In this document: piece after piece, positions 10,001-20,072 of the stretch
How the letters are laid out: every line of letters starts with the position of its first letter
How positions within the stretch are numbered: the first letter of the stretch is position 1
Source of the DNA: Agarophyton chilense
Taxonomy: Eukaryota > Rhodophyta > Florideophyceae > Gracilariales > Gracilariaceae
NCBI GenBank assembly: GCA_030374765.1
Contig: JARGXX010000088.1
Span: forward strand, 2,356,001-2,420,000
DNA: 64,000 nucleotides
Direction: 5' to 3'
Made by a program: the position numbers and the translations under genes
Notes under the pieces: generated by a model
The model's database searches: none
Seen by the model: the letters and a program-made list of their open reading frames with translations, nothing else
What the model was told of the DNA's origin: nothing

Positions 10001-10219
10001 GACCGCTTCAAAAATCTCCGAGATACCCTACACATCAGACCAGCACCAAGTTCACAATGTGCCGCACCAACCGGGGACTGTCAAACACCATCACCCACTC
10101 TTGCTGCGCCACATTTTTCTCTACGTCAAACAGCATTACAGTCAGGAGAACAGTACATAAGAGATACGACGACGATAGCGAAGTAAACAGAGAGAGAGAG
10201 GCAGTGCCTTCCACTCACA
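7090..10219 (+). mobile_element. Ty1/copia retrotransposon, broken (Copia-1)
   Basis: A copia-family fossil bounded by an identical 37-bp direct repeat at 7090-7126 and 10183-10219, taken as what remains of its terminal repeats. Just inside the left repeat, GGTTATGGTCCC resembles a primer site complementary to the anticodon arm of initiator tRNA-Met, as copia elements commonly use. Recognisable parts, in order, are gag and protease (7345-8826, with DSGAHPTHI), the zinc-binding start of integrase (about 8923-9280) and the RT end with RNase H (9275-10186, with YSDADFANEKN and STTEAEYIAA). The element is broken, with more than one break. The identical terminal repeats are too short to give an age. 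Confidence 0.85.
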
Positions 10220-10613
10220 CAAATGTGACCGTTTAGCCACAACCCGTCTGTAAAGGCTGTGAACAAGTACCCAATAAGTTCGCGCCAAAAGACGCCTCTT
10301 TTCCATCCATATGTAACAATAAGCCCTTCCATGCCTGAGGTTTTTTCGCAAGGCAGCAACACCGTCACCCCCAAAATGGGGGGTAAGGAACCAAACCAGG
10401 CTGAGTTTCCTAAGCTACCCCAGTCTCAAGTCATCACCACACCTTGAGTCCTAACCTCTCACCGACCTTCCACCTCTACCAACAACTGCACCAGCCTCCT
10501 TTGTACCTTCTTTACCTTACCAACTCTCCCACCATCTCCCTCTATTCCCGAACCCACTACCCGCTGCACCTGCTTCCCCTTCAGCCACGGACACTCCCGC
10601 AGCGCCGCCACCA

Positions 10614-11514
10614 TTGTGGTGCCCGTCGGAAACATCTGACGGCGCTAACGATCCCTCCCCGACTTTAAACAACAAGCAAAAAAGGAGGAGAAAGTCTGTC
10701 TTCACGCCGGAGCAAGACTTGATGATCCTGCGGGAGGTGGCGGCTCAGAAAGCTCACATCGCGAGCTACTGTCAGAAAGGGAGCAGTTTAAGTCCGTCAA
10801 GAACGCGTTGGTGATATCTAAGAAGTTTAAGAAGGATCTAGAGGGCAAAAACGTTCAAAAGCGCTACAATCGCCTTCAAAAGGATTTCAACAGTAGCGAT
10901 CTGAAGCTCTCTAGGATATCAGGGGTAGGTGGGGAGGTGACGGAAGCCGAGGAGCTGCTTTCAGCAATGCGAGAGGCGAGTGCTGATCTGACGAAGCAGA
11001 AGGAGTCCGAGAAGGAACGGGTAAAGGCTATTGAGGATCGGAAGCTTTCCGCTGGGCGTCGTATCGTAGAAATGGTTACAAGTAGAAGGAAAAAGAGCAG
11101 TTCGGGAGAAACCGGCGAAGAGCTTAGCGGCGCAGAGGATGTTGGGGGTGCGTCTGTTGAGTCACCGGAAGATGTAGACGACGGAAACGGCGATGGTAGT
11201 CGAAGTGTGAAACGCCAAATGCGTAGCAAGCGAACCGCGTCATCTGACTTTGGCCTCGACCTGGCTTCTTTTGGAGAGGCCATACATGCATCCGATACCG
11301 CGCAATTGAGGTTGGACGAGCAGAAGCTTGCACTTGAACGCGACAGACTCACACTTGAGCGTGAGGAGCGAGAAAAAGACCGCATCGAGCGACGCAACGA
11401 GATGCAACATGAGCGGAAAAGAGGCGCGATGAACGGGAATCACAGAGCAAGGTAGAGTTGGAGAAGTTTAAGCTGATGATGGATATGTTTCGTAGTAAAA
11501 TAGACAAAGAGTAA
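10614..11514 (+). pseudogene. Harbinger-1 Myb/SANT-like accessory protein
   Basis: The region encodes a trihelix/Myb-like DNA-binding protein of the type that accompanies PIF/Harbinger transposases and is thought to bring them to the ends and into the nucleus. Visible parts are a basic stretch (KQKRRRKSVFTPEQD, then LMILREVAAQ), a second half of the fold (KNVQKRYNRLQKDF), a Glu/Ser-rich linker and a long charged coiled coil (LRLDEQKLALERDRLTLE). Two frameshifts are apparent, one near 10780 within the DNA-binding domain and one near 11420 in the coiled coil, after which LEKFKLMMDMFRSKIDKE ends the protein. No ATG is evident at the start of the conserved part. Confidence 0.7.
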
Positions 11515-11738
11515 AGACAGCATCAAACTGTTTCGTCATCCCAACTTCCATACCTCCACCACGTCTTCACTTCAACATCCCGGCGTTCACTAAGCACCCA
11601 AAACCCCCCTGAGCTGCCCGACACCCCTCCTAGAGACCCACAACGCACCTACAGCATCAGCGGCTGGGGCTCCGCCCCGATCCCCGCTCCTCGCGGAGGG
11701 CCGCGATTTTTCCTACGACCACGCTGCCTCGTCCCGCG

Positions 11739-12932
11739 TTACTCATCCTTATGTGCAAGGTATTCGTCAAGGGACGGCGGCTCGCATTCGAAGTACTGCG
11801 ACACCGTGTTGTGGTGCCTGCAGTTCTTAATGTTGGCAAGCAACATGGCCACACTCTACACAAGTCCGACTGGTGACTGCCGGATTCTCACCTTGCGCTT
11901 GAAGTCCACCGTACTCCATTGCAACTTAACCTCCATAAAAACCCATTCTACACATACCCTTACCTTGATCATCGCTGCATTAAACACCTGCATCTCCTCT
12001 GCCAGCACTGCACCTTGAAATGGGACCTCCAGATATACCCTAAAGTTATAACCACTATCGCCGTATATACAGAACTGATACTCACTACCTAGCAATGCTG
12101 CCTCTAGTTGTCTATCCATCTCACTATTGACATAAAGTTTCCAGTCATGACGACGTCCTTCAACAGGTCCGTGGGCATGTTGTATCAACCCGTCTGGGGA
12201 CATCACCACTTGGAACTTCAGGGCATGCTTCTTCTTGTGGCCATTATATACTGCATTTTGTAGAGCATGTTCTCCAGGTCTTTCAACGCCGATGACTGTT
12301 CCGTCGATAAAGCCAATACAATTGTCCAAGGCACCACTTTTTCCCTCCACAGCGGCAGCGTACCTCCACCCATGTTACTGGATAAACTGAGGACAAATGT
12401 CCTTACTTAAAAGGTGCCCACGTGCCTCATAGAACTCTTCGAGGGCCTCCCAAAATATTTCGGACAGTTGCGAGTAGTGTTTCCCGAATTGGAGCTCTAA
12501 ATCTTTCCATCGGCAATGGGACGCGAAACGACGAAGCAGTACACAAGTAGATAAGAGAGGTTTAGTTCTATAACTGTTACGCTGCGTGCTAGTACGCGTA
12601 GACGGCCATGATATAGCATCTATGATTTCAGGCATATCACGCTTGCAAAAGCGGAAGTACAGTAAACACTGTTCGTCAGTTAGCGCGTTAAAGTTAAAGG
12701 TAAAGTCTGAGGAGGATATACGGCTGACTTGTAACCGTCGCAGCTCATAGTCGAGGGCAAAGGACTGAAACAAAGCAGTAGCTTTATAAAGAAGGCTACT
12801 GTTAGTTGTAGTTGTCGTCCTATTGTTTCGCCGCATACATCTGCGCTCGACGAGTTGCAATGCGACTTGCCAGCCGACGGCGCGTCGCACTTGGAGATGC
12901 TTGGCCTGGTCCTTTTGTCGATGCAAAGGCAT
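11739..12932 (-). pseudogene. Harbinger-1 transposase
   Basis: A PIF/Harbinger DDE transposase of about 398 codons. The N-terminal helical domain is at 12375-12932 (FNFNALTDEQCLLYFRFC), then the catalytic core: IGFIDGTVIGVERP with the first Asp, YNGHKKKHALKFQVV, the second Asp in YGDSGYNFR, and RVCVEWVFMEVK with the acidic third residue. The whole runs in one frame but has two premature stops, TAA at 12375-12377 and TAG at 11856-11858; after the latter the conserved tail ANIKNCRHHNTVSQYFECEP continues to the natural stop. It is therefore a recently inactivated copy whose catalytic residues are still present. Confidence 0.85.
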
Positions 12933-13087
12933 GATGTGGGGAATAATGCTAGCAAGCGGTAGTGCTACAGATGATGTGCCAGTACGAGGGTGCGAATACG
13001 AGGGGGTTAATACTCAGGGAGCTTTTTGCAATGCTCATTTTTAGCCATGACGTAACGTTTGGCTTCTGTAGTAAATTTAACTGATGC

Positions 13088-13138
13088 GCAAAACTTGTGA
13101 TGATTGTCTAATGCACACAAGTACCTCACAAGTTTTGC
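13088..13138. repeat. 13-bp perfect inverted repeat (hairpin)
   Basis: GCAAAACTTGTGA at 13088-13100 is exactly repeated in inverted orientation at 13126-13138 with a 25-bp loop. It lies in the gap between Harbinger-1 and Harbinger-2. It could be the ends of a tiny non-autonomous element or a terminator-like hairpin; nothing decides. Confidence 0.7.
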
Positions 13139-13165
13139 AGAAAACTCCTACCGTAACATCCCTAA

Positions 13166-13286
13166 TGTCGCCGGCCGTCCATTTTATTTGTTTCAGTGCA
13201 AGCTACGGAGCAAGGCGCAGTGTACACGTACTGATGCGTGTGTCGTGCTGCGCCTTCGCCTTTCATGAGGTCCACGGATATTAACA
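13166..13286. repeat. 121-bp dispersed repeat, copy 1 (TG...CA ends)
   Basis: A 121-bp segment starting TGTCGCCGGCCG and ending ATTAACA matches 19952-20072 with the same length and about 11 differences (roughly 91%). The TG...CA ends suggest a miniature LTR, but no target-site duplication is visible at either copy and no A/B boxes were found. Confidence 0.7.
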
Positions 13287-13482
13287 CCGTCCCTCAGGGG
13301 GTTTCTACATTGGGACATCTCAAAGAGCATTTTGTCTCCTTTTCTCAAAACGGCCACAAATTTCATCCCAACATGACACGGAGCATCTGTCCACTGCACC
13401 CATCAACTGCGCGCAGATTTGGGTGCGCTTCTGGAGCGACCCCATCTTGTGGACAAGGTGCTCCTGAATATTGCAGGTCATA

Positions 13483-14895
13483 ATGGACCCAAACCGTTGC
13501 AGAGCGCTCCTGTTTGGCCTTCTCCACACACTTGAGGCGCTTGAAGACACTTGCGAGGTCACGGCAGCGGCTCTGAATGTTATGGGATCTGTGGCTGCGG
13601 CAGCAGCTACGACTGCCGAAACCCGTGGAGCAGTCCCATTTCGAGCTTGGAGCCACAGACGAAACGACAGCAACTGGTTTACAATCTATGCTTTGCAACC
13701 AAGTTTCATAGAAAGCGGTGCTTAGAAGGCATTCTTCAGAGTATCGCGAACTGTGTTTGAAAACCGCCTTTGCTCCCTGCAAGATGTCTTGACGAAACAG
13801 GAGACAAACTTTCGATCTCCGCTACCCCATGCACTACGAATTGCGGATTTCTTAATGTATATCGGTGGAGCGAGTTGCGACAACACTGGTGCACAGCTGG
13901 GCATAGTTAGAAGTTCGGTAAGCAGAGATGTTAATATTGTTAGCAGAGCGGTCTGCTCTCATCTCAGCGACAAGGTGCGGTTGCCCCAAACAGAATTAAA
14001 TCTAGCTGCAGTGATGCAAGGATTTCAAGAGATATGTGGCCTTCCGTACTGCGTGGGCGCAATTGATGGCACACATATACCATGGCTAATGTGCCCTGAA
14101 GAGCAATACTACGAGTACAGATGTTATAAGGGCTTCTCAAGCATGGTTCTCTTTGCAGTTGTAGATGCAAATCGTAGGTTTCTGTATACTGACATTGGGC
14201 GTCCTGGGATTTTCGGGGATTCTACTATTTATCAGAACTGCACTCTGAAGAAGATGATTGACGAGTGGAAATGGCTGGGCCAGGAGATAACAGATCTAGT
14301 TATTGCCGGTGTTGACGTGCGACCGTATCTTATTGGGGACTGCAAATTTCGTCTTGACGTTAATATGATGAAGAGCTCCAGTAAGCAGGAGATGGCAGTA
14401 AACCCTGTTCTCAAAACATGGGATGCAATGGCATCCCAAACGCGAAATCCTATCGAGTGTGCTTTTGGAATATTGAAGCACCGGTTTTCTGTTCTTAAGA
14501 CTGGTTTGAAATTACATCACGAATATGATATGGTGCAGCTGATCAGTGCGTGTGTTTCTCTGCCCAATTTATGCATGGAATGCGAGGACCATGAAGACTA
14601 CTACCTATCGGCAGACGAACTTGGAGATCCACAGGACATGACAGTAGAGACAATCCGCGGAAAAAAGCAGAGAGATGCATTGATTTACTATGTAGTAGAG
14701 AAACTTGGTGGAATTGTAAAGAACTTTTCGACGAGACGTTCCATGATTGTCCTCAGCTTGGCCTTCTCCTCATTGCTTTTCTTGAGCTCCTGCAACAATC
14801 AATGTTGGCAGGTTTCGGCTTGCTTGAAGAATGACTCCATACTGTCATGCCTAGATTGCTTGTTTCTCTTTCGGGAGCTTGACATTATGTCCTGA
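13483..14895 (+). pseudogene. Harbinger-2 transposase
   Basis: A PIF/Harbinger transposase of about 470 codons. After an N-terminal part with FFRVSRTVFE, the catalytic core shows GLPYCVGAIDGTHIPW (first Asp), YRCYKGFSSMVLFAVVD, GRPGIFGDSTIYQ (second Asp) and RNPIECAFGILKHRF (the Glu). The frame is interrupted once, by TAG at 13723-13725, just before the FFRVSR motif; the ATG at 13483 upstream of it is the likely start. All three catalytic residues are intact. The last 55 or so residues are hydrophobic and cysteine-rich because they run across the partner gene on the opposite strand, and are unlike a normal transposase tail. Confidence 0.82.
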
Positions 14896-15326
14896 ACTGC
14901 AGTGCTACAGTTTTCACTGTCAATCGCGGCTGGTGGATTATGGAGTGCTTTATCATGCTCCAGTTCGTGTAATTCTGAGAAGAAATCTGGCTTTTCATAT
15001 AGATCAGGTTCGTTACCATCCCTTCCGGACTCACTAATTTTCGATATTTATGCGGAGTACTCCTGCTTGATACGCGTAAACTTTTTCTGCCACGCCTTAA
15101 GAGATCGGCTAATGCTGTGTTTTTTCTTCGCTAGATCTGTGGCAACTTTAAACACTTCCTTCAGAGACTTTTTCTGCTTCTTGCGGTCTCCATACCCAGA
15201 AGCCTTCATCATTTGAAGCATTACAACTACTGTTTCGTGACTGTAGTGTTTATTATCCGTTTTGGGGGCTTTCGGGCTTGGTTTTTTGTGGTAATAAGTT
15301 AGACTCCGTGGATGGTACTTGGCCAA
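14688..15326 (-). pseudogene. Harbinger-2 Myb-like/coiled-coil partner
   Basis: A lysine-rich reading frame of about 213 codons on the strand opposite the transposase. Its first part (HYSHETVVVMLQMMKASG, then KSLKEVFKVATDLAKKKH and SLKAWQKKFTRIKQEY) looks like a helical Myb/SANT-type DNA-binding fold; the last part (QELKKSNEEKAKLRTIMER) is a short coiled coil. Two in-frame stops interrupt it, TAA at 15048-15050 and TGA at 14799-14801. The upstream start is uncertain, since similar Pro/Lys-rich sequence occurs in another frame around 15250-15440. Confidence 0.55.
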
Positions 15327-16110
15327 TAGTGCTTATCAATCGAGTTTGAGGTGATTGGGGAGGAGTTGTTGGGGTCAGACTGGGGAAGACGGTATTGGTC
15401 TGCTTCTCAGACATTTTAAAGATGTCTATTGGGCTGATTTGCACGACAAAGCGACCCAGGATTCTTCCTGGCTAGTGGGGGCAGCTTTTGAACGCAAACA
15501 GGAAGCGGCGAAGGCTTTCTGTTTGCGCTCGTGTGCTCCCGCGAAAAATGCTGTCTACATCTGTAGCATGTTTCGATTCTACACTGAACGTGGACAGTAC
15601 GGGGGCCAATTGGGACAGGTTGCTCTGTATCGTGGATAAAAGTCCGTGTTCCTTCTTTTTGTCTACCCTTCGGTGTAGAGACCCCCTCAAGGCCAAGTAC
15701 CAAGCCTTCAACATTCACCACTTTGAAGATCGAACTCAGGATCAATCCCACAAAAACAAAAACAAAACAACTTACACATCTCTTATCGACAATTGTCTCT
15801 TCCGTGCACAGCATCTTTCAGAAGTGAGAGGCGTGGTGATCATAAAAAAACATAGCCAAAAAATGTAAAACAAATACCTCATGTAGCTGCTACACATTGA
15901 AACCATTTCATTCACACCAGTAAACTTCAAAACGCAGAACACATATAAAACCTTTCGGGACAAAAATTAAGCGTTCTCTGCGGTGAAAAGAAGAAGGATT
16001 GTAAATAACAAAACAAATATTCAAAATTGAACCCAAATCATTATTCAAAACAAATCCGTGTAGTAAAACGGAAACAAAAAAACAAAGCTTAGTGTAGTAG
16101 TAGTAAGTAG
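15327..16110. other. AT-rich interval without recognised gene
   Basis: Several short ORFs overlap here on both strands, but none shows a family motif. The left part may belong to the 5' end of the Harbinger-2 partner gene, and the right part may be the 3' flank or terminal repeat of Copia-2; a matching LTR partner was not found. Confidence 0.4.
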
Positions 16111-18864
16111 TTAGTAGTTCCCACAGTTCTTCATCAGAACAATTCGGATCCAGTTTGCGTGGTTCATGGCTTCAGCCCAGAAAGCTATCGGTAACTTGCT
16201 TGCGAATAGAAGCACGCAAGTCCTGGTCCAATGTACTTGAATAAGCTTTTCAGCTGCACCGTTGCTTTCAAGGGCGTATGCTGGAAATGCATCCAGGTTG
16301 ATACCGCTTTTGAAGCAAAATCTTTCCAATTCTTCACTCTTGTGTTCGCCTGTCCCTTCAAGCCGAACATTTTTCAAGCGAAAGAAGTTGATATGCTCCA
16401 ACTCTGATCGGTGTTTCTACCATTCCATATGCTTGAAAATAGTGTGGCCGCTCTTGTCCTTCGTAAATGAAACGTCAGACTTCGATGTGCGGTCGTCGAG
16501 TATTGCGATCGCATAAATTGCCCCTGATAAAGAAGGCAAAATCTTTCCGGATGCATCCATATGTATCACATCCAGTGAGTTAGATGTTTTCATGGAATTT
16601 AGTTTAGAAACTAGTGGCTTCCGCTTCATCCTACCGGTTAAGAATACATGTTAGCGACTCGAGGCTAGAGAGAGAGCGCCAAAATTATGGAACAGATTCG
16701 AAAGCCCTTGAGAGACTTTGGTATCTCGTTGGGTGCATGTGACTGTCGTACAATCACCTCTGGGGTCTGCTACTGTCTTGTCTCGGGAGCGTGGTGACGC
16801 TCAACCTTAGAAGGTAGACATGATAAACCTCGATGGTAACAGGGCACCGTGAAAACCCGCAGGGGCAATATACCGTGTAGGTGAACGATGGTAGGCTTCG
16901 ACGCGCGGGAAAGCCTGTGTGGTATTTGAGAAACAATGAACCAAAAGGTATAGTTGTGACCCAAGTGATGCCTGTTTTTATCAGATTAGGATGGGGGAGG
17001 TGCAGTTCCCTATATCCAGTGTACTGCACTCTCCAGATCACCCGGGAGGTGCCAGCAAGGCACGGTCTCTGACCTAATGTCAGAGTCCTGGCCAGCACCG
17101 GCTACAGTGCCAGGTGGTCACTCCACTACTGTTCTAAAATAAATATAATTAGAATTACAATTTCTAACAATCACTCAACCAGAAGGTACAGGTCAACACT
17201 ACACGTGGCTGACAACACCTAGATAGTAGCTCTCCTGGAGCTGCGTGGCCGATGATCCTTTGCGTCCATCACCCACAAGATCAGTGTGGTATATCGACAA
17301 CCTCAAAGTTCAAAACTTCTGCCACTATACGACAGTGACCAGTGCTTCCATGCCATTCCAAAGCAAGTTTCTGTTTGGTGGTGCTAGCATTGATCATCAT
17401 TGCCTGTTTGTTCTTTTCATGGAGAGTGACGTTCATGGTTAATATCCCTTTGTGAATTTGTGTTTCCCAGATGACTTCGGACTTACGATGGTTGTCCATA
17501 TTGAAGCCTCCATTAAAGGATCGTAATGTAGGGGTATATAGCACCATAGAGTCAACGCTAAGGACACCAACGGATAGAATGTTGGCCTCGAAAGACGGTG
17601 CGTGGTAGGCTTCAACGACTGTACCTTTGTAGAGAGGTATCCATACGTGGCCTTCCCCAACAAGACGAACATTTCCGGAGGTGGCTTGTACGAGCTCAAT
17701 GTCTACGCGCTCGTAGCGGATAAAGAACTTACGAGAACGAAAGATGTGGTGGGTTGCGCCAGAGTCAATGTAGGCCAAATCGACTTTATGTTGGGAAAGT
17801 AACGCGATGTTACTTCTGTACTTTTCCGCATTGCAGTTGTATGGAGATGGAGGCGGAGGATCATCATCCCTTTGCACCACGTACGATCGAGGGTTGAATT
17901 TTTTATCTTCTTTTCGATTCCCTCTTGGTGCAAAGCGTGAATTTCAGTTGGATTGACGTTTTCCACCTTGGTTGTATTGTGGTTGGTACTGCGAGTTACG
18001 GCCAACACCATTTTTCGAACTATTTTGTTGACGGTCAGATTTGCGAGAAGTATGTTTGTCGTTGTATTCTTCTCGTTTTCGTTTGTAGCAGTCTCTAGCG
18101 TAGTGACCGCGACGACCGTAGTAGTAGCAGTTGTTGTCGCCGCGATCTCTATTGGAAGATGATTTGTTTCGCCAGGTACGTCGTCTGCGTCCATTTCTTC
18201 TTGCCGTGTATGCCTTAGGTTGTGTTACCGACGAGGGCGTAATGGTGGAAGATTGTTCCGGGTTGTTCGGGTTCTTACGGCGAGCCACTTCGGCTTCGGC
18301 AGCATTTACGATGGAGTCGAACCCGGCGTCTGTGATGTTGGACATCATGGCTAAAGGGGCGAAAGAATTTGGAAGACTTCGGATGAGTTTCGAAACTTTT
18401 TCTTTGTCCGAAAGCTCTTCGTCAAAAGTTGCAAGTTCCCCAACAATTTCCAAGAACTTAGACAAATGCTTGTTCCATTCTTTACTATCTCTGAAAACGA
18501 CTGTGTCTAAGCAATGACGGATGTTCTGAACAGCTTGCGTATTGGATGTGGTGTACACTCGCTGCAGTTCATCCCAAAGGTCTTTGGCTGTTTTTTCGTC
18601 ATCGTCCACAAAGGTACGGACGAGAGCCAGAGCGGAATTCTCGAGGCATAATATGATGGTACTCTTGGCTTTCACGGACTTCTCGAACCAAGATCTCATT
18701 GCCCGGTTATTGAGATTGAATCCTTCGGGGCGAGGATTTAAACCGCTGGGAAAAACGTCTTCCCGGCGAAGATACGCAAGAAGACGACGGCGCCATAGAA
18801 TGTAGTCTGTGGGCACCTTTAGCTTCGGTAGCTTTCCAAAGAGAGCCTCTTGAGCACCCGACAT
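16111..18864 (-). mobile_element. Ty1/copia retrotransposon, broken (Copia-2)
   Basis: A minus-strand copia fossil. Parts seen, in its own 5'-3' order, are gag (17944-18864, starting MSGAQEALFGKL, with a basic zinc-knuckle-like segment), protease and GAG-pre-integrase (17335-17880, with DSGATHHIF and LEWHGSTGH), then an integrase fragment (about 16111-16629). A solo LTR of another family is inserted between the GAG-pre-integrase and integrase parts. The element is broken in several places; RT and RNase H were not found downstream. It is older than the solo LTR inside it. Confidence 0.82.
16744..17334 (-). repeat. Solo LTR nested in Copia-2, with perfect target duplication
   Basis: A 591-bp segment with matching inverted ends (TGTCGTA...TACGACA) flanked on both sides by GTGAC (16739-16743 and 17335-17339), a perfect 5-bp target-site duplication. 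It contains no coding domain, so it is a solo LTR left by recombination. A related 634-bp copy in the opposite orientation lies at 35413-36046. The family's internal region is not present in the window. Confidence 0.88.
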
Positions 18865-18898
18865 TGTTTGTAGATGTGGATATAATATATACCTACTT

Positions 18899-18985
18899 AA
18901 GCGGGAAAGGTGTCCGCAAGGTTAAACTGCTTTAGCGGGAAAGGAGTCCGCGCGATCAACGAGCTTGAGCGGGAAAAGATTCCTT
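18899..18985. repeat. Tandem GCGGGAAAGG repeats upstream of Copia-2 gag
   Basis: Three units begin GCGGGAAAGGTGTCCGC, GCGGGAAAGGAGTCCGC and GCGGGAAAAGATTCC at 18901, 18935 and 18968, a period of 33-34 bp. They lie within 125 bp upstream of the gag start (minus strand), in the expected leader or LTR. A further AAGCGGGAAAGGTG occurs near 19671. Confidence 0.6.
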
Positions 18986-19697
18986 GATTTCTTTAGTAGC
19001 AATTCTTACTTCTTTTTCTTCAACTTCTTCGGCTATGACTTCAACTTCGCCCATCCTCTAAGGGTGGAGGGAGTGAATTAAACATAAGGTTATCTGAGCC
19101 CAACCCAGGGAGCTAGGCGATCGATGCAGTACAGGTCCACGCAATTAAGCAGTTAGCCCCGCACCACAAAGACCCGACCTTTGAAAAAAATTCTCTCTAC
19201 GCTCCAATGATTGTTTATGACTGAGACTGAACGATGAGACACCCTGTCACCGGAGGTCCGCAGAAAACACCCGAGCAGAGCTAGTTATCCAGTTTGATGC
19301 ACCCCAAGCGGATTAGTTCAAGTCCCCAATCGATTTACGACCCGGGTCTCAGCATGAAAGTCACAAACTCCCATCAAAGTCCATGCTGCCTCAGATACCC
19401 TTTTGGATTTTGTGGGTATCTGGATGATGTTACATGACTTATGTAAGCATCTTTCAGCAGTCCGGTCGCAGAGACCCTCAACCAGGTAGTTGCAACTTCC
19501 CATAACCTCTAATTCATATCTCCCCGCAGCTTCCCGAGGAGCTTGAGGGACTTCATTCTCAACCTGTAAGGACAGGGAGGTATATTGCTGATTGAAATTA
19601 TCTTTCTCTCTCGAGAGAGAGAAAACTTAGTGTCTAAGAACTGCAATTGCCGCAGGCGGTCAAACCTCGAAGCGGGAAAGGTGCAAGCCGAAGAAGG
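18986..19697. other. Interval without recognised gene
   Basis: No conserved coding sequence is visible. The position suggests the 5' leader or LTR of Copia-2, but no matching LTR copy was found on its other side. A CTCTCTCGAGAGAGAG palindrome lies at 19606-19621. Confidence 0.35.
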
Positions 19698-19785
19698 GCG
19701 GAGGCCGGAGGCAAGGCCGAAGAAACGCGGAAGCCGGAGGCGAGGCCGAGGAAGCGCGGATGCCGAAAGGCGAGGCCGAGGAAGC
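19698..19785. repeat. 29-30-bp minisatellite
   Basis: Three consecutive units at 19698-19726, 19727-19755 and 19756-19785, each of the form GCGGANGCCG followed by GAGGCGAGGCCGAGGAAGC, with few differences; a partial fourth follows. The sequence is purine-rich on the plus strand. Confidence 0.8.
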
Positions 19786-19891
19786 GCGAAGAAAGCGCTG
19801 GAGGCCCGTCGGTTTAGGATACGCCCGAAGGCGAGGCGCCAGGCCAAAAGGGGCGCTGCAGTGGTGCACAGATCCAGGAGAATGCTACCAT

Positions 19892-19938
19892 GTTGAAACT
19901 GGAGCGGTTGCGCCTCCTTTCCTTGGCCTCTCCGACGG
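19892..19938. repeat. 47-bp dispersed repeat, copy 2
   Basis: Matches 7040-7086 with about five differences, in the same orientation. Here it lies 13 bp before copy 2 of the 121-bp repeat rather than beside a copia element. Confidence 0.75.
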
Positions 19939-19951
19939 TGAGTGTGACCAC

Positions 19952-20072
19952 TGTCGGCGGCCGTGCATTTTATTTGTTTCAGTGCAAGCTACAGAGCAAG
20001 GCGCATTGTACACGTAATGATTCGTGTGTCGTGCTACGCCTTCGACTTGCATAAGGTCCACGGATGTTAACA
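19952..20072. repeat. 121-bp dispersed repeat, copy 2 (TG...CA ends)
   Basis: Same length as, and about 91% similar to, 13166-13286. Similarity stops within a base or two of both ends, which supports these as real element limits. Confidence 0.7.

Larger units (their letters stand above)
10614..12932. mobile_element. PIF/Harbinger DNA transposon (Harbinger-1), decayed
   Basis: A two-gene PIF/Harbinger element: a Myb/SANT-like DNA-binding partner on the plus strand (10614-11514) and a DDE transposase on the minus strand (11739-12932), converging with about 225 bp between them. Both genes are damaged. I could not identify terminal inverted repeats or the 3-bp target duplication, so the stated limits are coding limits. 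A more decayed relative of the transposase lies at about 20780-21640. Confidence 0.8.
13483..15326. mobile_element. PIF/Harbinger DNA transposon (Harbinger-2), decayed
   Basis: A second PIF/Harbinger element from a lineage different from Harbinger-1: transposase on the plus strand (13483-14895) and a lysine-rich Myb-like partner on the minus strand (14688-15326). Their coding regions overlap tail to tail by about 200 bp. No terminal inverted repeats were identified by eye. Confidence 0.78.

Noticed and set aside
10370-13080. Terminal inverted repeats for Harbinger-1
   Set aside because: Short similarities between the flanks were no better than chance by eye.
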